From NCBI GenBank assembly GCA_019116705.1, contig DXBF01000063.1, positions 1 through 49,170 of the forward strand: DNA of 49,170 bases, written 5' to 3'. The DNA comes from Candidatus Gemmiger avistercoris (GTDB lineage Bacteria > Bacillota > Clostridia > Oscillospirales > Ruminococcaceae). Shown in pieces: positions 16,009-24,441 of this stretch. How positions within the stretch are numbered: the first letter of the stretch is position 1; every line of letters starts with the position of its first letter. The notes beneath the pieces were generated by a model, which was not told the origin of the DNA, did no database searches, and worked only from the letters and a program-made list of their open reading frames with translations. Both the position numbers and the translations under genes were made by a program.

Positions 16009-16530
16009 TCAGGCTGCCAGCGCCTGCAGCGCGGCCGTACAGAACTGCCAGCCCGCCAGCGCAAAGCCGCTGCCGAACGCCAGCCCTGCCAGCACGTCGC
16101 TGATGTAGTGCACGCCAATGACCACCCGGGACACAGCGATCAGCACCGCCAGCACCGCCAATACCACGCCGAGGGGCGGCGCGCAGTAAGCGGCCGCTAC
16201 CGCGATGGCCGCCGCCGAAAAGCAGTGGCGGCTGGGCATGCTGCGGCCGGTATCCTTTTTGGGAAAAAGGGGCTGATACCCCAGCGTTACGTAAGGCCGG
16301 GGCCGGTCGATCCCCGCGCGTACCGCGCTCCCCACAAGAAAAGCGGCCGCCGGGACGGTCAGCGCGGGGACAAACAGCGTCTGCCGCCCCGCCGCCAGCC
16401 AGAGCAGCAGGCCGATGTACAGCACGTAAACAGCCCCCACCGCGCCGGTGCTGACGCAGCGCAGCGCGCGGCAGGCCGCCGGACGGGCCTGGAACCAGCC
16501 GATAACGGCGCGGTATCGGGTCGCATTCAT
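16009..16530 (-). CDS. PAP2-family membrane phosphatase
   Basis: A 173-residue integral membrane protein with about five helices. All three PAP2 motifs are present: the Arg-Pro segment RAGIDRPRP, the PSxH-type motif SMPSRHCFSA, and SRVVIGVHYISDVLAG with the catalytic His and Asp. Such enzymes dephosphorylate lipid pyrophosphates, including undecaprenyl pyrophosphate, on the outer membrane face. That would fit the neighbouring polysaccharide genes, but substrate choice is inferred. The ATG at 16530 follows GGAGG; the ATG at 16569 lies upstream of this site and is rejected. Transcribed divergently from the Wzy-like gene through overlapping promoters. Confidence 0.9.
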   Translation of the reverse strand: MNATRYRAVIGWFQARPAACRALRCVSTGAVGAVYVLYIGLLLWLAAGRQTLFVPALTVPAAAFLVGSAVRAGIDRPRPYVTLGYQPLFPKKDTGRSMPSRHCFSAAAIAVAAAYCAPPLGVVLAVLAVLIAVSRVVIGVHYISDVLAGLAFGSGFALAGWQFCTAALQALAA

Positions 16531-16559
16531 ACGGGTATCCTCCTTGTGGAACTGGTATA

Positions 16560-16588
16560 AGGATAGCACCGCGCAAAAGGCTTGTCAA
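16560..16588 (-). promoter_or_regulatory. PAP2 gene promoter
   Basis: TTGACA (16583-16588), 17 nt, TATCCT (16560-16565) with TGC before the -10, on the minus strand. Its -35 overlaps the -35 of the divergent plus-strand promoter. Confidence 0.75.
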
Positions 16589-16611
16589 ACCGTGGGACCT
16601 GCGTTTATAAT
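16582..16611 (+). promoter_or_regulatory. Promoter of the Wzy/ligase-like gene
   Basis: TTGTCA (16582-16587), 18 nt, TATAAT (16606-16611). The -35 shares bases with that of the PAP2 promoter, so the two polymerase sites compete. Confidence 0.8.
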
Positions 16612-16645
16612 AAAGGCAGTTTTCGATACAGGGAGGTTTTCCCCT

Positions 16646-17953
16646 TTGTTTGGTTTTGCAAATTTTCTGCTGCTGGCGCTGTTTGCGGCGGCGGCTGTCG
16701 ACCTGATCGGGGCCTGGCGGCGCTGCGGCAGGCCGGTTCCCGCCCTGCGCGTGCTGTGGCGGGAAGAGCATCTGCTGTTCGGCGGCTGGGCCGCCGCCCG
16801 CCGCCTGCAATGGGGCCCCCGCCTGTTCTGCCTGGGGCTGGCCCTGTATGAGTTTACCGTGGTGTTCTGCAACAGCATGGCCCGGGAACAGTGGCCCTGG
16901 GTGCAGGCCCGGCTGGCCCCGGTGCTGGACGTTGTGATGTATCTGGCCTTTTTCGGCAAGATCCTGTTGGGCACCCGCTACAGCTGGCGCAGCCTGGGGC
17001 TGGCCGGGGCCTTGTATTTTATCGCCCGCTGGGTCTATTTCAACGGGCAGAACATCTGGTTCCTGGGGCTGGCCGTTGTGCTGCTGGCCGCCAAGGATGT
17101 GCCCCTGCGCCGTTCGATGCGCGCATTTTTGGCCAGCGGCCTGCCCGCATTGGCACTGGTGGAGGTGCTGCATTTTGCCGGGCTGATCGCCCCCGGCGCT
17201 ACCAGCGAGCGCGACGGCAGTTTCCGGCTGCTGTTCGGCTACGGCCACCCCAACACCTTCGGCGGCGTCGTGCTGGGGCTGGTGCTGGCCTGGGTGCTGC
17301 TGCGCCTGGGCCGCCTGCGCTGGCTGGAACTGGCCGCCATAGCGGCCGTGGGCGTTTTTTTGCTGGCAGGCCCGGCATCCCGCTCCGCAGCGCTGTGCGC
17401 CCTGCTGCTGGCTGCGCTTCTGGCCCTGGCCAAGCGGTTCGGCAAAGGCCGCCCCGCGGGCCGTCCGGCCGCCGCCCTGCCCGCCGCCCTGGTCCCGCTG
17501 GCAGGGGCCGTCAGCCTGATCCTGCCGCTGTTCGTTATCAAGGTGGGGCCCTGGGCCAACGACATCGGCCCCGCCTGGCTGCTGCGCCTGGACGAGCTGC
17601 TGACCTGCCGCATCTCCCTTGCCTGGGCCGCCTACCGGGTGCTGGACATCAAAATTGCCGGTCAGATGCTGCCCGATTGGCCGGTGCTGGACAACATTTT
17701 CGTTTACCTGCTCTACCAGTTCGGCCCGGTCCTTCTGGTCATTGCCGCCACGCTGCTGACCGCTGCGCTCTACCAGTATGCCCGGCACGGCCGCTGGCAG
17801 GAGGCCGCCTGCCTGGTCGTAATGCTGTTGTATGGGTATATGGAGACCCAGGTGCTGCACGTCACCAGCGACCCGGCCCTGCTGCTGCTCAGCGGCGCTG
17901 TCTTTGCGCTGCCCTTCTCGCGGTGGAACGAAGCGGATACTTCCTGCCGCTGA
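16646..17953 (+). CDS. Wzy/O-antigen-ligase-like polytopic membrane protein, TTG start
   Basis: A 435-residue membrane protein with about eleven hydrophobic segments. FGYGHPNTFGGVVLGL matches the (G/H)xPNxxG motif common in Wzy polymerases and O-antigen ligase-family proteins, and the nearby AGPASRSA resembles the short TxSR-like turn of that family. These proteins join undecaprenyl-linked glycans on the outer membrane face. The start is TTG at 16646, preceded by GGGAGG at 9 nt; upstream ATGs lie beyond the promoter. It converges with the exporter operon and shares a strong terminator with it. The acceptor and glycan are unknown. Confidence 0.7.
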   Translation: MFGFANFLLLALFAAAAVDLIGAWRRCGRPVPALRVLWREEHLLFGGWAAARRLQWGPRLFCLGLALYEFTVVFCNSMAREQWPWVQARLAPVLDVVMYLAFFGKILLGTRYSWRSLGLAGALYFIARWVYFNGQNIWFLGLAVVLLAAKDVPLRRSMRAFLASGLPALALVEVLHFAGLIAPGATSERDGSFRLLFGYGHPNTFGGVVLGLVLAWVLLRLGRLRWLELAAIAAVGVFLLAGPASRSAALCALLLAALLALAKRFGKGRPAGRPAAALPAALVPLAGAVSLILPLFVIKVGPWANDIGPAWLLRLDELLTCRISLAWAAYRVLDIKIAGQMLPDWPVLDNIFVYLLYQFGPVLLVIAATLLTAALYQYARHGRWQEAACLVVMLLYGYMETQVLHVTSDPALLLLSGAVFALPFSRWNEADTSCR

Positions 17954-17969
17954 CCATTCCAATCCGATA

Positions 17970-18008
17970 AAGAAGCCCGCGGAAATCCGCGGGCTTCTTG
18001 CTTTTTTT
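17970..18008. terminator. Bidirectional terminator between convergent genes
   Basis: A perfect 13-bp stem (17970-17982 with 17987-17999) and 4-nt loop are followed by GCTTTTTTT on the plus strand and by a weaker U tract on the minus strand. It serves both the Wzy-like gene and the seven-gene minus operon. Confidence 0.9.
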
Positions 18009-19227
18009 AAAATGGCCAAAGCTGCCAGGTCGCAATGGGCATAATATAAGAATTTCCCTGCATCATCAGCACCAGAAAGCAAATACCGCTCACAAGATGC
18101 CACACAAGCGCCACACCGCACAAAGTGACCCGCGCGCGCCAGAATTTTGCGCGCCGGCCAGCTTTCCACTCCCCACAACCACGCAGAAAAGCGGCAAAGG
18201 ATTCCAACAGCAGGACCCAATAGCAGATAAATGGCCCCCACCAGAGATTACCGTCTGCGATCCGTTCCCCGCTCTCCACCAGAAGCAGCGCCTCCGCCAT
18301 AGCTATGCAGAAGGTAAGGAAGGAAAATCGGTAACGGAAATTATTCCATGCGGTACGCCCCAGCAGGACCGCCACAGAGCCAATAAACACGAACGAGCGA
18401 ATAAGCCCCCGGCGGGCTGCTTCATTGGAAAGGCCCCAGACCAGAACTTTACCGGGATATTCTGCCCAGTCAACCGTAAAAATCAACTGCAGTCCTTCAC
18501 TTTCGCCACCGAACAAAACGATCGATTGCAAAAGGCACAATGCGATGCTGGGCAGTACGCTGCATCCCATCAAAATCTCCCGTTTTAGGTTTCGGCCACG
18601 AGTCTGCACCAGATCAACGATCAGAAGAATCAGCAGAGACGGGGCAAAGGCAAAGACAAAGCTTGCCTTGAACGCTGTAGCAGTCGTCAGGAAAAGGGTG
18701 TAGATCAACCAATCTTTCCACCGCAGTCCACTCCTCATTCCAGCCCAAGCACGATAAAACCACAGGGCCGCCAAAAGGGCAAACGGTGCCAGCATGATGT
18801 AAGTCGTATTATGGTAATTGGTCCCACTGACCGTGCCCAAGTACCAATACCCGCCTCGCGGAATCCAGACCGCCTGCGAAAGATTGATCACCAGCCCCAG
18901 CAAAAGGCTGAGGGATGCCGTGATATGCGGCACCGCCATATACAGACCCCAAGCGAATACAGAGATAGCTGCCACCTGGAATGCCGCCACTATTACAGCT
19001 ACACCTATATTTCCTGCCAAAGTGTAGATTGGTCCAATCAAAAAATATACCGCAGTATGAACCGTTTTATGTTGGAGTGCTCGTGCCAAATGCTCCGGAA
19101 GATCCGACGCATACGCGTCGGTGGATGTAAGCTGCTGATAATGCAGCCAACACATTGCAACAAAATAGAACGCCAGCATCAGCAGTGCCAGAATCTGCCT
19201 CCACCGGGGATCCTGTTTGGTCTTCAA
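18007..19227 (-). CDS. Polytopic membrane protein of unknown function, lower GC
   Basis: A 406-residue membrane protein with about ten hydrophobic segments and an N-terminal polar leader. The first extracytoplasmic loop carries DAYASDLPEHLARAL, with the acidic spacing seen in GT-C glycosyltransferases, so it may be a membrane glycosyltransferase or flippase-like protein. I do not recognise a named family. The start is TTG at 19227, preceded by GGAGGAGG at 8 nt; an earlier TTG at 19245 lies on the ribosome-binding site itself. Base composition is visibly more AT-rich than the genes around it, suggesting acquisition. Last gene of the exporter operon, 30 nt after the preceding one. Confidence 0.7.
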   Translation of the reverse strand: MKTKQDPRWRQILALLMLAFYFVAMCWLHYQQLTSTDAYASDLPEHLARALQHKTVHTAVYFLIGPIYTLAGNIGVAVIVAAFQVAAISVFAWGLYMAVPHITASLSLLLGLVINLSQAVWIPRGGYWYLGTVSGTNYHNTTYIMLAPFALLAALWFYRAWAGMRSGLRWKDWLIYTLFLTTATAFKASFVFAFAPSLLILLIVDLVQTRGRNLKREILMGCSVLPSIALCLLQSIVLFGGESEGLQLIFTVDWAEYPGKVLVWGLSNEAARRGLIRSFVFIGSVAVLLGRTAWNNFRYRFSFLTFCIAMAEALLLVESGERIADGNLWWGPFICYWVLLLESFAAFLRGCGEWKAGRRAKFWRARVTLCGVALVWHLVSGICFLVLMMQGNSYIMPIATWQLWPF

Positions 19228-19257
19228 ACTTTCTTCCTCCTCCAATTTTCCGGCCTT

Positions 19258-21060
19258 TTATTCTTCCGCCAGGCGGATCATGTCGCCTACGAGGGGGGCG
19301 TCCGCCGGGATTTCCAGCCAGGCGCCGCCGTCCGCCGGGGCGCTGTATAGTTCCTGCGCCGGTACGGCGTGTTCCTGTTCGGTGCCGTCCGCTGCGCGGG
19401 TGGTGTAGTGCAGGACCGCCCCTTCTGCCGCGCGGTCCGGCAGGTAGACCGTCACATCCGTCACCGTTTCCAGCGCCGCGTCTGCGCCCAGCCCCAGCCA
19501 GGCAATGTCATACCGCTCGTTCGCACCGCGGCCGATGCCAAGCCGGTAGACGGGGCCCTCCCCCGCCTGGGCGCTTTCACCGCTGCGCCAGACTTGCAGC
19601 GCATGGGCGTTGGTCTCGGTGTCGGCATAGCGCAGGAAGAACGCCTGCTGCGCCGTCAGGTTGCCGCCCCAGATCATAAAGTCGCAGACCACCGGGTCCT
19701 GCGTCCCCGCCGGTTCCGCAATGCCCGCTGCCACCGCCTCGCCGAACACGGTATAGTCCCGGCCGCCGCCCGCATAGGCCGAGCGTGTGGCCGCACGCTG
19801 CCACACCACCGAGCCGGCCATGCCCACCGCCAGCAGCAGGCTGACCGCCACGCGCCAGCGGGGCCACCAGCTTTTGCGCCGCGCCCAGCCCAACAGGGCG
19901 GCGAGCAGCGCCGCCGCCATGAGTCCCACGCCGAAGGATTCCACCGTCTGGGGGATATAACCGTGCCGCCAGTCCACATTGCCGCCCTGCTGATACTTGG
20001 GCGATACCGCGATGAGCAGCGCCGGGGCCGAGAGCATGGCCAGGCCGGTCAGGAACAAAAGCAGCGTTTCTTTCGGCGCGGGCAGATGTTTCAGCCCCGC
20101 CAGCACCGCGATCACAGCGCCTGACAGGACCACGCCGCAGATCACGTCAGAAAGTTCGATCTCCCCCGGGCGCACCTTGCCCGCGATCATGGCGTTGAGC
20201 GGGAAACCCGCCGACATCTGCATGATCCAGGTCCTGAGGATGGCGGGCAGGTCGAAGCTGGGCGACACGCCTCCCAGATCCGCCGCCGCCCCCGGCAGGA
20301 TACCGGCGGCGCGCAGGCCGTTCACCACGCGCGCCCCCAGATTGAAGGCCAGCGCCACGCCCTCCCCGGCCAGCACCGGCACGCTCAGGCGCAGCGCCGG
20401 ACGCACCTTGCCCGTGTACAGCCAGGCCAGCCCGAACAGCGGCACGATATAAACAAAGCCGATTTCGAAAGTTGCGCAAGCGTGGAAGGCGCAGTAAGCT
20501 CCCAGCACCGCCCAGCGCTTATGGCCGGTGTCCTGCCAGCGCAGGATGCACACGCCCGCCAGCAGCACCGGCAGCAGCGTGCTCTGCACCAATGCGCCGT
20601 AGGAATACAGGCTGTTGCCCGTGCAGTCCTGCCAGAGCGAAAACATCATGGGCAGCAGGCAGAAACACAGCAGCCCCATTTTTTTGCTGCGCGACGCCCG
20701 GCCCACCAGATACCCGGTCAGGGCAATGTCCGCGTAGGTCCAGGCCAGGATGTAGAGGCGGTATGTTACCAAACTTCCCATAAAGTAACTTGGGAGCCCC
20801 ACCCTAAGTCCGAAGGAGAATGGATAAAACCGTCCTTTTTCCAACCGGAAATAAGACAAAACATCTTCCCAACTAGTCTGCAAAACTTCCAGCAGGCTAT
20901 GGTGGGCAACATAGTAATAATTTTGTATGTTTACGATCTCATCGTCGCCGCCCAGCTGCGCGCAGGTAGTGATGCTGAGATACCACCACCCCGCCGCCAG
21001 CGACAGCAGGCACACCGCAGGCCAGAACCAGCGCTTTTCCGTCCAGGCTTTCCCCTTCAT
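19258..21060 (-). CDS. Large GT-C-like membrane protein with C-terminal soluble domain
   Basis: A 600-residue protein. Some eleven to twelve membrane segments fill residues 10-440, and a beta-rich outer domain of about 150 residues follows. The first outer loop, CAQLGGDDEIVNIQNYYYV (about residues 33-51), has the acidic pair typical of GT-C glycosyltransferases, which use polyprenyl-phosphate sugars. The family is not recognised further. It is 16 nt downstream of the next membrane protein gene, in the exporter operon. Codons for residues ~40-100 (bases 20765-20945) are clearly AT-richer than the rest, so the gene may be a mosaic. The ATG follows GGGAGA. Confidence 0.75.
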   Translation of the reverse strand: MKGKAWTEKRWFWPAVCLLSLAAGWWYLSITTCAQLGGDDEIVNIQNYYYVAHHSLLEVLQTSWEDVLSYFRLEKGRFYPFSFGLRVGLPSYFMGSLVTYRLYILAWTYADIALTGYLVGRASRSKKMGLLCFCLLPMMFSLWQDCTGNSLYSYGALVQSTLLPVLLAGVCILRWQDTGHKRWAVLGAYCAFHACATFEIGFVYIVPLFGLAWLYTGKVRPALRLSVPVLAGEGVALAFNLGARVVNGLRAAGILPGAAADLGGVSPSFDLPAILRTWIMQMSAGFPLNAMIAGKVRPGEIELSDVICGVVLSGAVIAVLAGLKHLPAPKETLLLFLTGLAMLSAPALLIAVSPKYQQGGNVDWRHGYIPQTVESFGVGLMAAALLAALLGWARRKSWWPRWRVAVSLLLAVGMAGSVVWQRAATRSAYAGGGRDYTVFGEAVAAGIAEPAGTQDPVVCDFMIWGGNLTAQQAFFLRYADTETNAHALQVWRSGESAQAGEGPVYRLGIGRGANERYDIAWLGLGADAALETVTDVTVYLPDRAAEGAVLHYTTRAADGTEQEHAVPAQELYSAPADGGAWLEIPADAPLVGDMIRLAEE

Positions 21061-21076
21061 CCGTCTCTCCCGTTCC

Positions 21077-22867
21077 TCATTCCAGCGGAATGTAATAGAT
21101 CATGCCGCTCTCGTGCGCCAGCACGTCCGTTTCGCTGCAGCCGGCTGCCGCGACCAGGTCCTGCAGCGTCTGCTGCTGGTCTTCCGCCGCATAGCCGTCC
21201 AGATCCAGATAGATCCCCGCCACGCCCTGGGCGCGCAGTTCCGCCACCATGGCTTCCGGCTCCAGTTCGCTGGTCTCTTTGTACCAGACGTCGTTTTCCG
21301 TGCCGTACCCGGCGCCGTAGCTGAAGCGCAGCGTGTCGCTGTGCAGCGGGCCGCGCAACAAGGTGTAGTCCCACATGTTGTTGAGGGACCCGTTTTCAAA
21401 GTTTTTCATATAGGGAAGCTGGAATATGACCGCATCCTCCCCGGCGGCCTGCTCCACTTCCTCCATGAAGGCGGCGTCCTGATACCAGGTCGTCTGTACT
21501 TCCTCGTACTTGGGGTTGAACAGGCCCTGCTGCTCCCAGTAACTGTAGGCCAGCACCACGGCCAGTACCGCCGTGAACAGGGCCTTGCCCCGGCCCCGAT
21601 GGTTCCGCAGGAACCATTCGGCCCAAAGACCGGCGGCCAGCAGCGCAAAGAATGCGATGTAGGGGCTGATGCGGTTATACCCGCGGATAAACCGCAGGAA
21701 AATGCCGATCAAACCGCCGAAACTGGCAATGGACGCCAGCAGCAGCGCCGCTACGTTCAAGCGGCCCAGCAGCCACAGCCGGTCCGACAGGCGCGGGACC
21801 GCCTCCCTGCCCGCACGCCAGTCATGGTTGCGGAACAGCAGCGCCAGCAGCGCCAGGAAGGCGATCACGCCCACGATGCCCAGGTAACCGTAGGCGTTCT
21901 CGTTGTACATGGGGCCTTCGTCGGTGGCCAGCAGGTGAAAATACCGCTGGAACCAGCGGGCCAGCTTGTCCCACCCATAGCCGTTGGGGGAAAGCAGCAG
22001 GCTGCTGATGCGCAGGCTGTAAATATCCGCGCCGATGGGGCTGCGGTAGACGCCGTTGGTCAGCGTACTGCCCACCCCGGCGATCATGCCCAGCACCATA
22101 GGGAAAAAATCGGGGATCATCCAGAGCACGATCTCCCCGATGGTGAGGAAGCAGGGCGTCCCCGCCGACAGCCTGCGGTCCCGCAGGATCAGGCAGAGCG
22201 CCGTGACGCACAGGAAAAAGCAGGTGAAATAGGGGTAATAGGCCGCGCCGTTGTTGGCGATACCCCAGGCAAAGGCCAGGGCCAGCCAGTTGCGCGGGTT
22301 GCGCAGAAAGCCTTTCCCTGGCCGCCCGAAGGTGGGGTCCTCGGCGCACCAGAAGCACAGCAGCACCGAGAACGGCACGAACTCCACCGCCGCCAGCATC
22401 ATATGCCCGGCCAGCCGCTGCTGCACGTAGGGGCACAGGCCGAAGGTCACGCCGAAGGCGAAAGCCAGCCAGCGCCGCATGCCTGTCATGCGGAACACCG
22501 CGTACCCGGCCAGCGCGTTGGCAAAGGGGATCACCAGCACATAGAGGTTGAACACCACGCCGGTGTCTTTGGTGAACAGCCCCACAAAGGCGACGAACAG
22601 GTCGTAGATCAGGTCATAGTTGGGCTCATAGGGGCTGGGCGGCTGGTAGAAGGGCCAGCCCAGCGATGCGGTCAGGTCGCCGTAGCTGCGCTGCACCTGC
22701 CCCACCCAGTAGATGCCGTCGCCGCCGTAGAGCATGGGCACCTGCCAGTCCAGCCGCCAAAGCTGGAAGAAATAATACTCACTCAGCGCAATGGCGGCGA
22801 TGACCAGCAGGATCATGCCGCCTTCGCGCAGGATCTTTTCGTGTTTGCGTAGCATAGGCACCCTCAT
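21077..22867 (-). CDS. Large GT-C/YfhO-like membrane protein
   Basis: A 596-residue protein with about twelve membrane segments and a 150-residue soluble C-terminal domain. The first loop carries LYGGDGIYWVGQVQRSYGDL, whose GGD resembles the metal or substrate Asp of GT-C and YfhO-type enzymes, followed by a NYDLIYDL loop. Probable role: transfer of a sugar to an outer-face glycan or lipid, inferred from topology and neighbours. The start ATG overlaps the stop of the Wzt gene (ATGA), a translational-coupling signature; an internal ATG four codons later is an alternative. Confidence 0.75.
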   Translation of the reverse strand: MRVPMLRKHEKILREGGMILLVIAAIALSEYYFFQLWRLDWQVPMLYGGDGIYWVGQVQRSYGDLTASLGWPFYQPPSPYEPNYDLIYDLFVAFVGLFTKDTGVVFNLYVLVIPFANALAGYAVFRMTGMRRWLAFAFGVTFGLCPYVQQRLAGHMMLAAVEFVPFSVLLCFWCAEDPTFGRPGKGFLRNPRNWLALAFAWGIANNGAAYYPYFTCFFLCVTALCLILRDRRLSAGTPCFLTIGEIVLWMIPDFFPMVLGMIAGVGSTLTNGVYRSPIGADIYSLRISSLLLSPNGYGWDKLARWFQRYFHLLATDEGPMYNENAYGYLGIVGVIAFLALLALLFRNHDWRAGREAVPRLSDRLWLLGRLNVAALLLASIASFGGLIGIFLRFIRGYNRISPYIAFFALLAAGLWAEWFLRNHRGRGKALFTAVLAVVLAYSYWEQQGLFNPKYEEVQTTWYQDAAFMEEVEQAAGEDAVIFQLPYMKNFENGSLNNMWDYTLLRGPLHSDTLRFSYGAGYGTENDVWYKETSELEPEAMVAELRAQGVAGIYLDLDGYAAEDQQQTLQDLVAAAGCSETDVLAHESGMIYYIPLE

Positions 22868-23604
22868 TCGCCGTTCTGCATGGCGGCCACGTAGGCGTCG
22901 CAGACTTCCTCCGCCGGGCCGTCGCCCCGCAGATGGCCGTGGTCGATCCAGATGGCCCGCTTGCAGAGCTGCTTGACCTGGTTGATGTCATGGCTGACGA
23001 ACAGCAGCGTGGTCCCGCCGGAGAGCATCTTCTCCATGCGGGCGTGGCATTTCTGCTGGAACATAAAATCGCCCACCGAGAGGATCTCGTCGCAGGCCAG
23101 GATCTCGGCCTCCACCTCGGTGGCGATGGAAAAGCCCAGGCGGGCGATCATGCCGCTGGAATAGTTTTTCACCGGCACGTCCACGAAGTCCCACAGTTCG
23201 GCAAAGTCGATGATGTTCTGAAAATGCCGCTCCATGTAGTCCCGGTCGTGGCCCAGCACGGCCCCGTTGAGAAAGACGTTCTCCCGGGCGGTGAGTTCCA
23301 GGTCGAACCCGGCGCCCAGTTCGATCAGGGGCGCGATCTCGCCGTTGACGGTCACGGTGCCCTTCGTGGGGTACATGACCCCGGCGATAAGCTTGAGCAT
23401 GGTGCTTTTTCCGCTGCCGTTGCGGCCGATGAGCGCCACCGACTCCCCCGGTTCAACGGAGAAGGAGATGTCCTGCAGCGCGTAAAACTCATTGAAAAAC
23501 AGCTGCCGCTTGAGCAGCTTGACGGTGTATTCCTTGAGCGTCTCGGTTTTTTCCTGCGCCAGATTGAAGCGCATCGAGACGTCTTGCACCTGGATGATGG
23601 GCAT
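22864..23604 (-). CDS. Polysaccharide ABC exporter ATPase (Wzt/TagH type)
   Basis: A 246-residue ATP-binding subunit. Walker A is IGRNGSGKST, the signature is YSSGMIARL, and Walker B reads EILACDEILSVGD, followed by the H-loop in LLFVSHD. The stretch GAGFDLELTARENVFLNG is characteristic of O-antigen and teichoic-acid exporters. It lacks the C-terminal carbohydrate-recognition domain of long Wzt proteins, so export probably does not depend on end-capping. It pairs with the permease 13 nt upstream. The ATG follows GGAG; the track reading frame is open further upstream but overlaps the permease gene. Confidence 0.93.
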   Translation of the reverse strand: MPIIQVQDVSMRFNLAQEKTETLKEYTVKLLKRQLFFNEFYALQDISFSVEPGESVALIGRNGSGKSTMLKLIAGVMYPTKGTVTVNGEIAPLIELGAGFDLELTARENVFLNGAVLGHDRDYMERHFQNIIDFAELWDFVDVPVKNYSSGMIARLGFSIATEVEAEILACDEILSVGDFMFQQKCHARMEKMLSGGTTLLFVSHDINQVKQLCKRAIWIDHGHLRGDGPAEEVCDAYVAAMQNGE

Positions 23605-23617
23605 AGCGGGCGGCTCC

Positions 23618-24418
23618 TTACAGATACAGAATAAAATTGCGCTGCAGCTTGCGGAAGGCCGCCAGCCCCAGTGCCACCATACAGACTGCGCTTGCGATGC
23701 AGGCCAGCCAGGTGTTGGGCCCCGGCACGAAGCCATACATGACCAGGCAGCGCAGGCAGTTGATATAGTGGTACAGCGGATTGAACTTGATGATCTGCTG
23801 CATGAAGCCCGGCAGCTGGGACAGCGGGTAAAACAGCGGCGTGGCGTACATCCAGGCCATGGTCAGGATGCCGTAGAGGTACTGCAGGTCACGGAAGTAG
23901 ACCGCCAGCGCCGAGAGCAGCAGCGCCATACCGCAGCAGAACAGGAACAGCAGGCAGATGGGCGCCCAGGCCAGCAGCAGCGTGGGGTACAGCGGCGAGC
24001 GGGTGATGAGCATGACCAGCAAAATAGCCGCCAGGCTGAACAGCAGGTTGACGAAGCTGGACACCACCCGGCTGACGGGAAAAATAAACTTGGGCACGTA
24101 CACTTTTTTGATAAGGGAGGAGTTGCCCAGCACGCTGCCCATGCCCATGTTGGTGCTCTCGTTGAAAAAGTTGAACAGCGTGTTGCCGCAGATCAGGTAC
24201 AGCGGGTAGTTGGGGATGTCGAAACGGAACATGTACGAAAAAACCAGCGTCTGCAGCAGCATCATCAGCAGCGGGTTGAGGATGCTCCACAAATAACCGA
24301 GGAAGCTGCGCCGGTATTTGACTTTGAGGTCCCGCGTGACCAGTTCCCGGATCAGCGGACGGTATTTTTTGAAGTGCCCCCAGCTGGCGTGCAGCTGGCC
24401 GGTGGATCGTTGTGGCAT
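23618..24418 (-). CDS. Polysaccharide ABC exporter permease (Wzm/TagG type)
   Basis: A 266-residue ABC-2 membrane subunit with six helices. The N-terminal amphipathic coupling helix reads LVTRDLKVKYRRSFLGYLWS, and the family motif KKVYVPKFIFPVSRV lies near residue 105. NPLYHYINCLR is near the C-terminus. With the adjoining ATPase it moves undecaprenyl-linked polymer across the membrane. The ATG follows GGGAGA. It lies 23 nt downstream of an XpaC-like gene, with no terminator between them. Confidence 0.93.
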   Translation of the reverse strand: MPQRSTGQLHASWGHFKKYRPLIRELVTRDLKVKYRRSFLGYLWSILNPLLMMLLQTLVFSYMFRFDIPNYPLYLICGNTLFNFFNESTNMGMGSVLGNSSLIKKVYVPKFIFPVSRVVSSFVNLLFSLAAILLVMLITRSPLYPTLLLAWAPICLLFLFCCGMALLLSALAVYFRDLQYLYGILTMAWMYATPLFYPLSQLPGFMQQIIKFNPLYHYINCLRCLVMYGFVPGPNTWLACIASAVCMVALGLAAFRKLQRNFILYL

Positions 24419-24441
24419 GGGTGCGGAGTCTCCCTTGTTGT

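Noticed and set aside
15995..18241. A 748-codon minus-strand open frame
   Set aside because: It crosses the Wzy-like gene, a terminator and promoters; the product is Gln/Pro/Ala-rich shadow sequence.
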